64,000 bases of DNA, taken from Promicromonospora sp. MEB111 (GTDB lineage: Bacteria > Actinomycetota > Actinomycetes > Actinomycetales > Cellulomonadaceae). Positions 16,965 through 26,561 of this stretch are shown here, one piece after another (the stretch's first letter is position 1; each line of letters starts with the position of its first letter). Below the pieces are notes generated by a model. The model worked only from the letters and a program-made list of their open reading frames with translations, was not told the DNA's origin and ran no database searches. Both the position numbers and the translations under genes were made by a program. The stretch covers positions 186,001-250,000 of the forward strand of contig NZ_JARVSD010000004.1 in NCBI RefSeq assembly GCF_030209445.1, given 5' to 3'.

Positions 16965-19900
16965 TCAGCAGGTGCCCACCTTCTGCCACGGGCCCCACGG
17001 GATGCCCGGCTCCTGGTTGCGGGTCCACCACGTGGCCCGCCAGAGCTTGCCCTCGTGCTCCACCGTCTCGCCGCCCGTGTAGATCCACGAGTCGGTCCAG
17101 GCCTGGTACGTCTCGTCGCCGCAGACGACGTCGGCCCCGACCTCCGCCCACGGGCCCCACGGCGTGGCGCCCGGCTTCTGGCCCTTGGTCCACCACTGGG
17201 CGACCCACACGGAGCCGTCGTAGAGGACCTCGTCGCCGGCGGTGTAGATCGCCTTGCGGTCCCAGGCGGGGATGTCCGGCACGCCCGTCACGTCGACGTC
17301 GACCGAGGTCACGGCCGGCTCGTCGTACGGGTTGGTCGTGACGTGCTCGGCGGAGTTGGTGTACGTGCCCGTGACGGCGTCAGGGGCCACCGTGACCTCG
17401 TACGACAGGGCGACCGGGTCGAGATCCGGCGCCACGTAGTCGAGGCAGATCGACCCGCCCTCGGTCAGGGCGGACGACGGGTCGCCCGCGTTCACGACGG
17501 CGGTGCCGAGCGTGCCCGCGAGGTTCTCGATCCCGATCGTCGCCGTCTCCGGCAGTGCGCCCAGGTCGGGGTACTCGAAGGTGATCTCGGGGCGGTCCTC
17601 CGACACGGACTTGTAGATCCAGGCCTGGAACGTGCCGACCGAGTTGGTGAGGTCGGCGGGGTCGCCGCCGAACTCGAACGGGTCGTCCCACTGAGCCACC
17701 GCGGCCTGACCGTCAGGAGTGGTCGCCAGCCGGACACCGCGGTTGTTCGCCACCGACAGCTGCAGGTCCGACCAGAGCGGTGCGATCACACCGCTCGGTG
17801 CGGCCGTGTTCGGAAGCTCCTGCGGCTCCCAGGGGCTGCCGCCGTACCCGCCCGCGATGGTGATCAGTCCGTCGTCGGAGACGATGAGGCTCGGCGACTG
17901 CTGGTCGTAGTGCGAGAACGGGCCGATGTTGGCGAACGTGTTGACCGCGACGGTGTCGCCGTCGAGCGAGCTGAACGGGATACCAGCGCCGTTGTTGACC
18001 GCGCCCAGGTCCAGGAACCCCGCCCACGCCGCACACTGCGGGTCGTCCGCCGGCGTGGACGCCACGTACGAGCCCACCGCGCCCACCTGCGTGGGCAGGT
18101 CCACCTCCCACGTGATCGTCTGCCCGTCGACGACGCCGTCACCGGTCACCGACGCCTCGTCGATGCTCAGCCCGTCCGGCACCGTGTCGGTGACCGTGTA
18201 GGTGAGGTCCTCGGGCGTGACGTTCGGCTGGACGGTGATGTCGTAGCCGATGGTGTCGCCGATGCCGGCGGCGTCGACCGACGCCGTCTTGGTCACGTCG
18301 TCGGCCACGCGGGAGATCCGGACCGGGATCTCGCCGATGTCGCCCGGGCTGTCCGTCGAGCTGCCGAGCACCGCAGTGCCGTAGAACAGGTCGCCCTCGG
18401 CGGCCGTGGGCAGGTTCCAGTGCAGCCGCACGTCGTACGGCTCGCCCACCGGCACCTCGCCGTCGGGCCCGGCCACCCCGGCGTTGCCGAGGTCCTCGGA
18501 CGGGACGACGGCCGTGGCCAGCGTGTGGGCGTCGGGCTGGTCCTCGGTGCCGCTCCAGTTCTGGACCAGCACCCACCACGTCCCGGCCTCGGGGTCGGGG
18601 ATGTCGCACGCCTCGGCGGCGGACGACGTCGTGGAGGCGCAGACCTGGGTCGCCGGGCTCGGCGTGTCACCGGTGCCGACGAACATGTCGAGGTCCGGCG
18701 CCTCGGCGGCGGTGATCTCGGCCACGAGCCGCGCGGCGCCGTCGGGCACCTCCAGCGTCGTGACCTCGACCTGGCTCAGGTCGTCGAACGCGTCGGCGTT
18801 GGTCGGGTCCTGGCTGAGGGAACCCTCGTGCAGGTCCGCCTCGACGAGACCCTGCACCGAGCCGGTGAAGTCGCTGATGGCGATCGACTTCAGGCCGGTC
18901 ACGGCCTGCGAACCGGTGTCCCGGCGCGTGGTGACGTCGATCTCGCTGGGCAGGATCGCGCCGGACGGGACGACGGCGACCGGGAGGGTCACCGCGGGGA
19001 CGTCGTCGTTGCTCGGGGTGAGCGTGATGCGGCCGAACAGCGTCTCGCCGTCGGGGGCGCCGTCGACGTCCGCGGTGACCGAGATGCCGAGCGAGTCACC
19101 AGGGGACACGGTGTCCGCCGACAGGTCCACCGACAGGGTCAGGGCGTCGTCGGACTCGACCGACGCCGTCCAGGTGACGTCTGCCGGGGCCGAGGGCGGC
19201 GCGACCGCCGTCCGCTCCCAGGAGCAGGTGGCGAGGCACTGGGTGTCGGCGAAGGACGGCAGGTTGAGCGTGCTCGGGTCGCCGCCCTCCTCCGGGTTCG
19301 CGGCCAGGTAGTTCGCGCCGGTCTCGTCGAACAGCAGGCCCGCCTCGACGGCGGCCCCGATGTCCATGTGGCCGCTGCCCTGCTCGTACGGAGTGGCGGG
19401 CGAGCCGTCGAAGTCCTTGACGGTGGTGCGCGCCGTGGTCATGAGCGCCGACTGCTGCTGGGCCGGGGTCCAGTCCGGACGCGCCTGCGTGAGCAGGGCG
19501 CCCGCGCCGGCCACGTGCGGGCTCGACATCGAGGTGCCCGAGATGATGCCGTACTCGACGTGGTCGTACGCGCCGTCGGCCACGCCGTACGCGGCGAGGA
19601 TGTCGACGCCGGGGGCGGTGATGGACGGGACGATCGTGTCGACGGCCCGGTTGGGGCCGCGCGACGAGAAGCTGGACATGGTGTCGCCCAGCGCGTCGTC
19701 CGTGATGAACGTGGTGCCCGCGATCGTCCCGGTGTGGTCCGAGCCCTCCGCCAGCCAGGCCCGCAGGGTCTCGCCGTCGGCGTAGCTGATGGCGACACCC
19801 GGGACGGCGAACGCGTCACCGAGCAGCGAGGCGCCGTTGACCTCGTCGTTCGTCAGCACGAAGCCGGTGGCGCCCTGCGCCGCCACGTTGGCGGACTTCT

Positions 19901-21386
19901 CCACGCGGCCGTTGCCGCCACGGGCGCAGACCACGATCTTGTCGGCGTAGTCCGCCTCGTGGCCCGTGGTCGTGGTGCACTGCGGGTCGCCCACAGAGGC
20001 CGCGTCGATGATCCCGGTCGCGGGGAGCGGACCCGTCAGGGACTTGCCGGTGAGGTCCGGCAGGTCACCCGCGCTGCCGGTCAGGTTCTCCAGGGCGTTG
20101 AGCATGTGCCGGTTGTGCGTCGAGGCGCCCACCGACGTGAGCCAGGGCGCGTCGGCGGGGGAGCCCGTCGTGGCGAACCCGGGGCCGTCGTTGCCGTTGG
20201 AGGTGGCCACGAAGATGCCCGCGGCGCGCGCGTTGAGGAAGCCGAGCGCGTCGAAGTCGTTCCACAGGTCCGACGGCGACGAGGAGCCGATCGAGTAGTT
20301 GATGACGTCGACGCCGTCGGCGATGGCCTGGTCGATCGAGGCCGTCAGGCCCGCGGTCGTGCAGCAGCCGCGGTAGCTGATGACGTTGGCGTGCGGGGCC
20401 ACGCCCGAGACGTCGAACGTCGGCGGGTTCGTGCCCTCCGGCGCCGTCGGTGTCACGTCGTCGACCACGTTGCCGCCCGAGGTGGAGGCCGTGTGCGAAC
20501 CGTGGCCGTCCTCGTCCAGCGCGCTGCGGTCGGCGGCGCTCAGGAACCCGTAGGCGCCGATGAGCTTGCCGTTGCAGGGGAAGTCGGGGTCGTACTGGTC
20601 GGTGTTCGCCGGGTCGCAGACGCCCAGGTAGTTGCCCGCCCCGAGCGGGTTGGTGTGCGTGTAGCCGTCGTCGCCGGTCTCCGCGAACGAGGGGCTGGAG
20701 GGGTGGATGCCGGTGTCGATGGTGCCGATCACGACCCCCTCGCCCTTGTAGTCCTCCGGCAGGTCGAGCTCCTCGACGGCGTTCCACAGCGCGTCGGCGT
20801 TGCTCCAGGCCGGACCGGCGTCCGTGTGCAGCTCGTGCTCCTTGTCGAGCGCGATGTGCGCGACGGCCGGGTCCTGCGCGATCTCGGCCGCCTCCTGCGG
20901 CGTCAGGACGGCGGACAGGCCGTTGGCGGCGAACTGGTAGGTGAAGGGCACCTCGACGTCGTGCCCGACCTTCCGCTCCATGCGGGTGACGAAGTCGTCC
21001 TGCTCCGCCTCGAGGAACTCCGTGTACTCGCGCACGCGGGTGGTCGACGGGTCGAGCGTCCGGCCCGCGCGGGGCGCCGTGGAGGCCAGGCCCTCGACGC
21101 CACCCGTGTAGGTGGGCACGGCGGCATCGGTCAGGCGGATCAGGTAGGTGCGCTCCGCCTTGCCGCGGCCGAGCGCGAACTTCTGGATCCCGGCGTCCCG
21201 CTCGACCCCGGCCTGCGGGGTGGTCTCCGCCGGCACCAGGTCCTCGGCGAGGCGGTCGCGGGGATCGACCTTGTCGGCGGCCGGCGGCGCCGCGGGTAGC
21301 ACGGCGGCGGCCGCGGGCGTGAACGCCGCCGCTAGTGCCGTGACCGCGGCCACGGCGAGCAGGGGCGTTCTGGACCTGTATGACAT
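16965..21386 (-). CDS. Secreted subtilisin-like serine protease with chitin-binding-like modules
   Basis: This is a 1473-residue S8 family protease. A signal peptide (AVAAVTALAAAFTPAAA) and an inhibitor-like propeptide precede the catalytic domain. Catalytic residues are Asp224 (GTIDTG), His295 (DGHGSHTA) and Ser619 (GTSMSSPH). A PA insert lies before the Ser (around KIVVCARGGNGRVEK). Beyond about residue 700 come beta-sandwich domains, one of DUF11 type (TVTDTVPDGLS). The last 110 residues hold two aromatic modules, each with AWxxxxxYTxGxxV and WWTxxQxPG, resembling CBM5/12 chitin-binding domains. The ATG at 21386 is preceded by GAGGGAG. It probably attacks protein in chitinous material; the target is inferred. 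Confidence 0.9.
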   Translation of the reverse strand: MSYRSRTPLLAVAAVTALAAAFTPAAAAVLPAAPPAADKVDPRDRLAEDLVPAETTPQAGVERDAGIQKFALGRGKAERTYLIRLTDAAVPTYTGGVEGLASTAPRAGRTLDPSTTRVREYTEFLEAEQDDFVTRMERKVGHDVEVPFTYQFAANGLSAVLTPQEAAEIAQDPAVAHIALDKEHELHTDAGPAWSNADALWNAVEELDLPEDYKGEGVVIGTIDTGIHPSSPSFAETGDDGYTHTNPLGAGNYLGVCDPANTDQYDPDFPCNGKLIGAYGFLSAADRSALDEDGHGSHTASTSGGNVVDDVTPTAPEGTNPPTFDVSGVAPHANVISYRGCCTTAGLTASIDQAIADGVDVINYSIGSSSPSDLWNDFDALGFLNARAAGIFVATSNGNDGPGFATTGSPADAPWLTSVGASTHNRHMLNALENLTGSAGDLPDLTGKSLTGPLPATGIIDAASVGDPQCTTTTGHEADYADKIVVCARGGNGRVEKSANVAAQGATGFVLTNDEVNGASLLGDAFAVPGVAISYADGETLRAWLAEGSDHTGTIAGTTFITDDALGDTMSSFSSRGPNRAVDTIVPSITAPGVDILAAYGVADGAYDHVEYGIISGTSMSSPHVAGAGALLTQARPDWTPAQQQSALMTTARTTVKDFDGSPATPYEQGSGHMDIGAAVEAGLLFDETGANYLAANPEEGGDPSTLNLPSFADTQCLATCSWERTAVAPPSAPADVTWTASVESDDALTLSVDLSADTVSPGDSLGISVTADVDGAPDGETLFGRITLTPSNDDVPAVTLPVAVVPSGAILPSEIDVTTRRDTGSQAVTGLKSIAISDFTGSVQGLVEADLHEGSLSQDPTNADAFDDLSQVEVTTLEVPDGAARLVAEITAAEAPDLDMFVGTGDTPSPATQVCASTTSSAAEACDIPDPEAGTWWVLVQNWSGTEDQPDAHTLATAVVPSEDLGNAGVAGPDGEVPVGEPYDVRLHWNLPTAAEGDLFYGTAVLGSSTDSPGDIGEIPVRISRVADDVTKTASVDAAGIGDTIGYDITVQPNVTPEDLTYTVTDTVPDGLSIDEASVTGDGVVDGQTITWEVDLPTQVGAVGSYVASTPADDPQCAAWAGFLDLGAVNNGAGIPFSSLDGDTVAVNTFANIGPFSHYDQQSPSLIVSDDGLITIAGGYGGSPWEPQELPNTAAPSGVIAPLWSDLQLSVANNRGVRLATTPDGQAAVAQWDDPFEFGGDPADLTNSVGTFQAWIYKSVSEDRPEITFEYPDLGALPETATIGIENLAGTLGTAVVNAGDPSSALTEGGSICLDYVAPDLDPVALSYEVTVAPDAVTGTYTNSAEHVTTNPYDEPAVTSVDVDVTGVPDIPAWDRKAIYTAGDEVLYDGSVWVAQWWTKGQKPGATPWGPWAEVGADVVCGDETYQAWTDSWIYTGGETVEHEGKLWRATWWTRNQEPGIPWGPWQKVGTC

Positions 21387-21556
21387 GACGGCTCCCTCGG
21401 TACGGCAGCGATGGAACGAGCAACGTGCAGGTGTGCGACATTCCTCGCTTACCGCCCGGTGCCATGTCAATGCTTCTGTACAGGATTCACCCAGTCACAG
21501 ATCAGGAGGGTGTGCGGTCGAGACGTCGAGACGAACACGACGAAAGGCGCAGCACC

Positions 21557-22009
21557 ATGACTGAGAACCACGCGGAGCACCTGCACCAGGCCGGCGAGCA
21601 CGCCGGCCCGGTGGCGAGCTGGATGACGGCGGCCACCATGCTGCAGGACGCGTCACCGATCACGATCCCCGAGGGCGCCTCGGCGATGACCGTGCACGTC
21701 CAGTGGGAGCCGGGCGACCCGGGCACTCCGCCGCACCGGCACTCCGGGCCCGCCTTCGGGTACGTCATCCAGGGCGCGGTCCGGTTCGAGCTGGAGGGCG
21801 AGCCCGAGCGGGTCGTCGAGGCCGGCGGGACGTTCTGGGAGCCGGGCGGCGACGTCATCCACTACCAGGACGGCAACGCCCTGGACGACGCCCGGACCGA
21901 GTTCGTGGTGACCATGATGTGCGCCCCGGGCAAGCCGATGCTGGAGCTGGTGGCCGAGTCCGAGCTGGCGCAGCGCACGCACCTGCGCGCGCCGCGCCCG
22001 GAGGCCTGA
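21557..22009 (+). CDS. Cupin-domain protein
   Basis: This 150-residue protein has one cupin barrel. Motif 1 reads PGTPPHRHSGPAFGYVIQG and motif 2 includes GGTFWEPGGDVIHYQ, giving metal-binding His and Glu candidates. It has no signal peptide and no DNA-binding domain, so it is probably a small cytoplasmic enzyme or sensor of unknown substrate. The ATG at 21557 follows AAAGG. It is divergent from the subtilase, with 170 bases between, and tail-to-tail with hisD nine bases away. Confidence 0.8.
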   Translation: MTENHAEHLHQAGEHAGPVASWMTAATMLQDASPITIPEGASAMTVHVQWEPGDPGTPPHRHSGPAFGYVIQGAVRFELEGEPERVVEAGGTFWEPGGDVIHYQDGNALDDARTEFVVTMMCAPGKPMLELVAESELAQRTHLRAPRPEA

Positions 22010-22018
22010 GCCGACGAG

Positions 22019-23344
22019 CTAGTGGAACCGTCCGCGCACGGCCTCGCCGTGCGCGGGCAGGTCCTCGTCGTTGGCCACGGCCACGATGCGGTCGGCGAGC
22101 TCCTCGAGCGCGTCGCGCGTGTACTCGACCTGCTGCACCGACTTGAGGAAGCTGTGCACGCCCAGGCCGCTCGCGAAGTGCGCGGTGCCGCCCGTCGGCA
22201 GCACGTGGTTGGACCCGGCCATGTAGTCGCCCAGCGACACCGGCGACCAGGGCCCCACGAAGATCGCGCCGGCGCTGTGCACCCGCGCGGCCACGGCGGC
22301 GGCGTCGGCCGTCTGGATCTCCAGGTGCTCCGCGCCGTACGCGTTCACCACGGCGAGCCCCGCGTCGACGTCGTCCACCAGCACGATCGCGGACTGGGGG
22401 CCGTCCAGGGCGCGCGCCACGCGCGTGGCGTGCTTCGTGGCCGACGCGAGGTCCAGGACCCGCGCCTCGACCGCGGAGGCGAGCTCCACGGAGTCGGTGA
22501 CCAGCACGGACGCGGCCATCGGGTCGTGCTCGGCCTGGCTGATGAGGTCGAGGGCCACGTGCCCGGCGTCGGCGGTGCCGTCGGCGAGGACGGCGATCTC
22601 CGTGGGCCCGGCCTCGGCATCGATCCCGACGATGCCGCGCACCAGCCGCTTGGCCGCCGCGACGTACACGTTGCCGGGGCCGGTGATGACGTCCACGGGC
22701 TCGCACAGGGTCTCGCCGTCCTGCTCCGTGCTGCCCGCGGCGCCGTACGCGAACATCGCGACCGCCTGCGCGCCGCCCACGGCGTAGACCTCGTCGACGC
22801 CGAGCAGGGCGCAGGCCGCGAGGATGGTCGGGTGGGGCAGGCCGCCGTTGTCCTTCTGCGGCGGGGAGGCCACGGCCAGGCCCGGCACGCCCGCCTCCTG
22901 CGCGGCGACGACGTTCATCACCACCGACGACGGGTACACGGCCAGGCCGCCCGGCGCGTACAGGCCGACCCGCCGCACGGGGATCCAGCGCTGCCGCACG
23001 ACGGCGCCCGGCGCGAGCTCGGTGACGTGGTTGGCAGGGAGCTGCTCCGCGTGCACCCGGCGCACGCGGCGGATGGCCTCCTCCAGGCCGGACCGGACCA
23101 GCGGCGTGAGGCTGTCGAGCGCGTCGCTCAGCGCGGACGCGGGGACCCGCAGGTGCTCGGGCGCGATCCCGTCGAGCCGCAGCGCGATCTCGCGCAGGGC
23201 GGCCGCGCCGCCCTCGCGGACCTGGCGCAGCAGCGGCTCGACCACCTGGACGGCCTCGTCGACCCCGACCTCGGCACGGGGCAGGACATCGAGGAGGGCG
23301 CGGCGGCCCAGGGACCGGCCGCGGAGGTCGATACGTTGGATCAC
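22019..23344 (-). CDS. hisD: Histidinol dehydrogenase HisD
   Basis: HisD catalyses the last two steps of histidine synthesis, oxidising L-histidinol to L-histidine with NAD and zinc. The 441-residue protein has the signatures [43 protein letters not shown] (zinc ligand) and GAEHLEI. It begins with GTG directly 6 bases after a TAGACT box, suggesting a leaderless mRNA. In related Actinobacteria hisD usually precedes hisC in the same direction. Here it is inverted and about 7 kb away from hisC, with unrelated genes in between. Confidence 0.96.
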   Translation of the reverse strand: MIQRIDLRGRSLGRRALLDVLPRAEVGVDEAVQVVEPLLRQVREGGAAALREIALRLDGIAPEHLRVPASALSDALDSLTPLVRSGLEEAIRRVRRVHAEQLPANHVTELAPGAVVRQRWIPVRRVGLYAPGGLAVYPSSVVMNVVAAQEAGVPGLAVASPPQKDNGGLPHPTILAACALLGVDEVYAVGGAQAVAMFAYGAAGSTEQDGETLCEPVDVITGPGNVYVAAAKRLVRGIVGIDAEAGPTEIAVLADGTADAGHVALDLISQAEHDPMAASVLVTDSVELASAVEARVLDLASATKHATRVARALDGPQSAIVLVDDVDAGLAVVNAYGAEHLEIQTADAAAVAARVHSAGAIFVGPWSPVSLGDYMAGSNHVLPTGGTAHFASGLGVHSFLKSVQQVEYTRDALEELADRIVAVANDEDLPAHGEAVRGRFH

Positions 23345-23350
23345 CCGGCC

Positions 23351-23356
23351 AGTCTA
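23351..23356 (-). promoter_or_regulatory. -10 box for leaderless hisD
   Basis: On the minus strand TAGACT ends 6 bases before the GTG of hisD. No ribosome-binding site is seen. Confidence 0.6.
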
Positions 23357-23383
23357 TGGCGGCGGGCGGGAGACAATGCTGTC

Positions 23384-23623
23384 GTGTCCAACTCTGAGTC
23401 CGCAGTACCCGAGGTCCCGATCCGCGACGACGTCATCCGGCTGGGCCAGTTCCTCAAGCTCGCCGACCTCGCCAAGGACGGCGCCCAGGCCCGCGACCTG
23501 ATCGCCGACGGTGAGGTGCGGGTCAACGGCGAGGTCGAGACGCGCCGCGGCCGCCAGCTCGTGCGCGGCGACGTGGTGAGCGTGCTCATGCCTGCCGGCG
23601 AGGAGGCCGCGCAGGTCGGCTGA
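23384..23623 (+). CDS. S4-domain RNA-binding protein
   Basis: This 79-residue protein consists almost entirely of an S4 RNA-binding domain (IRLGQFLKLADL, ARDLIADGEVRVNGEVETRRGRQL), like YbcJ/YlmH-type small S4 proteins. The RNA partner is unknown. The GTG at 23384 is chosen because GACAAT lies 6 bases upstream, compatible with a leaderless start; a GGGAG further up is rather distant. It is divergent from hisD with a 39-base shared promoter region. Confidence 0.82.
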   Translation: MSNSESAVPEVPIRDDVIRLGQFLKLADLAKDGAQARDLIADGEVRVNGEVETRRGRQLVRGDVVSVLMPAGEEAAQVG

Positions 23624-23626
23624 GCG

Positions 23627-24031
23627 TCAGGACGCCATGTACGTCGACGCCATCACCTTGTCGACCGTCACGCGCAGCACGACCCGCTCCGGGTTCGGTC
23701 CCAGCTCGCGGTAGCGGCGCGCGTACCGGGCGACGGCGTCGGCGATCTCGGCCTCGTCCTCGCTGACGGCGATGGTGCCCTCCAGCGTGATCCACCGGCC
23801 GCCGGAGACCTGGCACAGGGCGGCGCGGGGCTCCCCGCCGTCGGGCCCCGGGGCGGAGTGACGCGCCTTGAAGGACGCGCGGTTGGTGGTGATGCGCGCG
23901 ACCCCGGCGTCGGCGTCCCACGTGAAGGCCACCGGGACCACGTGCGGCGTCCCGTCGGGGCGCAGGGTGGTGAGGGTCGCGAGGTGGCGCTCGGTGACGA
24001 AGACGAGCTGCTCGGGGTTGAGTCGGATCAC
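23627..24031 (-). CDS. PPOX-class F420/FMN-dependent oxidoreductase
   Basis: This 134-residue split-barrel protein belongs to the pyridoxamine-oxidase-like family, which binds F420 or FMN. It shows FVTERHLATLTTLRPDGTPHVVPV at the start, ARITTNRASFKARH in the middle and TLEGTIAVS. Actinobacterial members are often F420H2-dependent reductases of unknown natural substrate. Its GTG start lies 6 bases after a TAGACT box, so it is probably leaderless. Its end is 4 bases from the end of the S4 gene. Confidence 0.85.
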   Translation of the reverse strand: MIRLNPEQLVFVTERHLATLTTLRPDGTPHVVPVAFTWDADAGVARITTNRASFKARHSAPGPDGGEPRAALCQVSGGRWITLEGTIAVSEDEAEIADAVARYARRYRELGPNPERVVLRVTVDKVMASTYMAS

Positions 24032-24037
24032 GCCGTG

Positions 24038-24043
24038 AGTCTA
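24038..24043 (-). promoter_or_regulatory. -10 box for leaderless PPOX gene
   Basis: TAGACT on the minus strand stands 6 bases before the GTG start, the same hexamer and spacing as for hisD and hisC. Confidence 0.6.
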
Positions 24044-24113
24044 GGTCGGGGCGGGTGAGTGCCCGGCGTCGCCGTGTGGTCGGGGTGTGGGTTCCCCGTA
24101 TTCCCGGGGGTCC

Positions 24114-24143
24114 GGCATTTGGCTAGCGTTCCTGACAAATGCC
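24114..24143. promoter_or_regulatory. Inverted repeat GGCATTT-16-AAATGCC before chitinase gene
   Basis: Two exact 7-bp half-sites lie 32-61 bases before the chitinase ATG, in the promoter zone. This is a candidate operator for substrate-dependent control, seen from symmetry only. Confidence 0.4.
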
Positions 24144-24174
24144 ACGGCGACACACCACGGTCCTGAGGAGTGCC

Positions 24175-25488
24175 ATGAGACGGCGTACATCGTTCCTGGC
24201 GGCGGGAGTCACCGCCCTGCTGGTCACCGGACTCGCCATACCGGTCGTCGTCGCGCAGGCCGGGCCGGTGGCCCAGGCCGCGGCCGCCGACTGCGCGGCG
24301 TCCGCCTGGGCGGAGGGCAGCTCCTACGCTCTCGGCGCGCACGTGACGCACCGCGGCCGGGCCTACACGGCGCTCGTGGCGCACACGGCGCACGTGGGCG
24401 CGGGCTGGACCCCGGACACCACGCCCAGCCTCTGGTCGGACGACGGCGCGTGCGCCACGCAGCCCGACCCCGACCCGACCGACCCGACGCCCGACCCCAC
24501 GGACCCGACCCCGGACCCCGAGCCGACGCCGACGGACTGCAGCCAGCGCCCGCGCCCGTCGGGCAAGGTGCTGCAGGGCTACTGGGAGAACTGGGACGGC
24601 GCGAGCAACGGCGTGCACCCCGGCCTCGGCTGGATCCCGATCACCGACTCGCGCATCACGCAGCACGGCTACAACGTGGCCACGCTCGCGTTCCCGGTGA
24701 TCCGCTCCGACGGAACGGTGCTGTGGGAGGACGGCATGGACTCCGGCGTCCAGGTGCCCAGCCCCGAGGAGATGTGCGCCGCCAAGGAGGCCGGCCTGAC
24801 CATCCTGATGTCGATCGGCGGCGCCACCGCCGGGATCGACCTGTCCTCCCAGGCCGTGGCGGACCGGTTCGTCGCCACGATCGTGCCGATCCTGCGGGAG
24901 TACAACTTCGACGGCATCGACATCGACATCGAGACGGGCCTGACGGGCAGCGGCTCCATCACCCAGCTCTCGACGTCGCAGGCCAACCTGATCCGGATCA
25001 TCGACGGCGTGCTCGCCGGGATGCCGGCCGGCTTCGGCCTGACGATGGCGCCCGAGACCGCGTACGTGACCGGCGGCAGCGTCACCTACGGCTCGATCTG
25101 GGGCTCGTACCTGCCGATCATCAAGAAGTACGCCGACAACGGGCGCCTCTGGTGGCTCAACATGCAGTACTACAACGGCTCGATGTACGACTGCTCCGGC
25201 AACTCGTACGCGGCCGGGACGGTGGCTGGCTTCCAGGCGCAGACGGACTGCCTCGACGACGGCCTCGTCATCCAGGGCACCACCATCCGCGTGCCGTACG
25301 AGAAGCAGGTGCCCGGCCTGCCCGCCCAGCAGGGCGCGGGCGGCGGCTACATGGCGCCGTCCCTGGTCTCGCAGGCGTACGGCTCGTACAACGGGGCGCT
25401 GAAGGGCCTCATGACCTGGTCCATCAACTGGGACGGGTCGCGCGGCTGGACCTTCGCCGACAACGTCAAGGCCCTGCAGGGCCGGTAG
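24175..25488 (+). CDS. Secreted GH18 chitinase with N-terminal chitin-binding module
   Basis: This endo-acting family 18 glycosidase has 437 residues. A signal peptide (residues 1-38) is followed by a CBM5/12-like module (about 41-93: SAWAEGSSYALGAHVTHRG, ending SLWSDDGAC) and a Pro/Asp/Thr linker (96-122). The TIM barrel contains LMSIGGA and the catalytic DGIDIDIE (246-253), with Glu253 as proton donor. The ATG at 24175 has a GAGGAG ribosome site; the ATG at 24139 has none. It stands alone with its own terminator. The aromatic module type is shared with the nearby subtilase, so both probably act on chitin-rich matter. Confidence 0.93.
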   Translation: MRRRTSFLAAGVTALLVTGLAIPVVVAQAGPVAQAAAADCAASAWAEGSSYALGAHVTHRGRAYTALVAHTAHVGAGWTPDTTPSLWSDDGACATQPDPDPTDPTPDPTDPTPDPEPTPTDCSQRPRPSGKVLQGYWENWDGASNGVHPGLGWIPITDSRITQHGYNVATLAFPVIRSDGTVLWEDGMDSGVQVPSPEEMCAAKEAGLTILMSIGGATAGIDLSSQAVADRFVATIVPILREYNFDGIDIDIETGLTGSGSITQLSTSQANLIRIIDGVLAGMPAGFGLTMAPETAYVTGGSVTYGSIWGSYLPIIKKYADNGRLWWLNMQYYNGSMYDCSGNSYAAGTVAGFQAQTDCLDDGLVIQGTTIRVPYEKQVPGLPAQQGAGGGYMAPSLVSQAYGSYNGALKGLMTWSINWDGSRGWTFADNVKALQGR

Positions 25489-25498
25489 GGACGACGGC

Positions 25499-25533
25499 GC
25501 CGGGCGGGCGGACCTCGGGTCCGCCCGCCCGGC
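25499..25533 (+). terminator. Perfect 16-bp terminator after chitinase gene
   Basis: Arms 25499-25514 and 25518-25533 are exact complements around a TCG loop, followed by ACCGTTCGTTT. It starts 11 bases past the stop. Confidence 0.85.
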
Positions 25534-25589
25534 ACCGTTCGTTTACCGGTCGCGTGCCGGTCGTGTGCCGTCCGGGCGCCGCGCGGGTG

Positions 25590-26459
25590 TCAGGCGCCGA
25601 TTGCGTCCAGCACGGCGATCTCGTCGTCGGGCAGGGTGAGCCCGGCCGCCGCGACGTTCTCGCGCAGGTGGGCCACCGACGACGTCCCGGGGATCAGCAG
25701 GATGTTCGGCGAGCGTCGCAGCAGCCAGGCCTGCGCGACGGCAGCCGGGGTGCTGCCCAGCCGGGCCGCCACGGCGTTCAGCTCCGCCGACTGCAGCGGC
25801 GAGAAGCCGCCGAGCGGGAAGTACGGCACGTAGGCGATGCCCTGCGCGGCCAGCGAGTCGATCAGCATGTCGTCGGAGCGGTTGGCGATGTTGTACATGT
25901 TCTGCACGCCCACGACCGGTGCGATCGTCTGCGCCTCGGCGACCTGTTCCGCCGTGACGGTGCTGACGCCCAGGTGGCTGATCAGGCCCTCGTCGCGCAT
26001 CCTCGCCAGCTCGGTGAACTGGGGCGCGAGCGAGCCCGGCTCCGGGGACTCCAGCCCGCCGACGCGCAGGTTCACCACGTCGAGGCGGTCCAGGCCGAGG
26101 TGCTCGAGGTTCTGCTCGACCTGCCGCCGGAGCTGGTCCGGCTCGCGGCTGAGCACCCAGTGCCCCTCGGCGTCGCGCACCGCGCCCACCTTGGTGACCA
26201 CGTGCACGTCGGCGGGGTAGGGGTGCAGGGCCTCGCGGATGATCTCGTTGGTCACGTACGGGCCGTAGAAGTCGGCGGTGTCGATGTGGTTGACGCCGAG
26301 CGCGACGGCCTCGCGCAGGACGGCGACGGCCGCCGCGCGGTCGGCGGGCGGGCCGAAGACCCCGGGGCCGGCGAGCTGCATGGCGCCGTAGCCGACGCGG
26401 TTGAGGGTCAGGTGGTCGGCGAGCGTGAAGGTGCCGCCGGGGATCGTCTGTGTGGTCAT
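25590..26459 (-). CDS. Aldo/keto reductase
   Basis: This 289-residue NADPH-dependent oxidoreductase of the AKR fold has GVNHIDTADFYG with the catalytic Asp and Tyr, and VVTKVG with the Lys. The position of the fourth catalytic residue, normally His in a D/Y-x-x-LH motif, reads NLR, as in some AKR subfamilies. The substrate is unknown. It is divergent from an XRE regulator with 102 bases between the starts, a common regulator-target layout. The start is the ATG at 26459. Confidence 0.88.
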   Translation of the reverse strand: MTTQTIPGGTFTLADHLTLNRVGYGAMQLAGPGVFGPPADRAAAVAVLREAVALGVNHIDTADFYGPYVTNEIIREALHPYPADVHVVTKVGAVRDAEGHWVLSREPDQLRRQVEQNLEHLGLDRLDVVNLRVGGLESPEPGSLAPQFTELARMRDEGLISHLGVSTVTAEQVAEAQTIAPVVGVQNMYNIANRSDDMLIDSLAAQGIAYVPYFPLGGFSPLQSAELNAVAARLGSTPAAVAQAWLLRRSPNILLIPGTSSVAHLRENVAAAGLTLPDDEIAVLDAIGA

Positions 26460-26548
26460 GGCTCCACGGTGCGGCGGCCCGGCGCGGACAGGCAGTGCCC
26501 GGGCGATCCTGGGAGTACGGGGACCAGGCACGCGCGCGGCGCCCGGCC

Positions 26549-26554
26549 TACCGT
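26549..26554 (+). promoter_or_regulatory. -10 box for leaderless XRE regulator gene
   Basis: TACCGT ends 7 bases before the ATG at 26562, without a ribosome-binding site. Confidence 0.5.
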
Positions 26555-26561
26555 GGTGGGC

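Noticed and set aside
12588-21299. Very long open frames antisense to dnaE and to the subtilase (over 1200 codons each)
   Set aside because: They arise from the strong third-position GC bias of the real genes. Their translations are Arg/Ala/Gly/Val-rich repeats without any domain, while the sense frames carry complete family motifs.
24139-24174. Earlier ATG start for the chitinase
   Set aside because: It has no ribosome site, would add a charged segment before the signal peptide, and lies at the inverted repeat; the ATG at 24175 has GAGGAG at good spacing.
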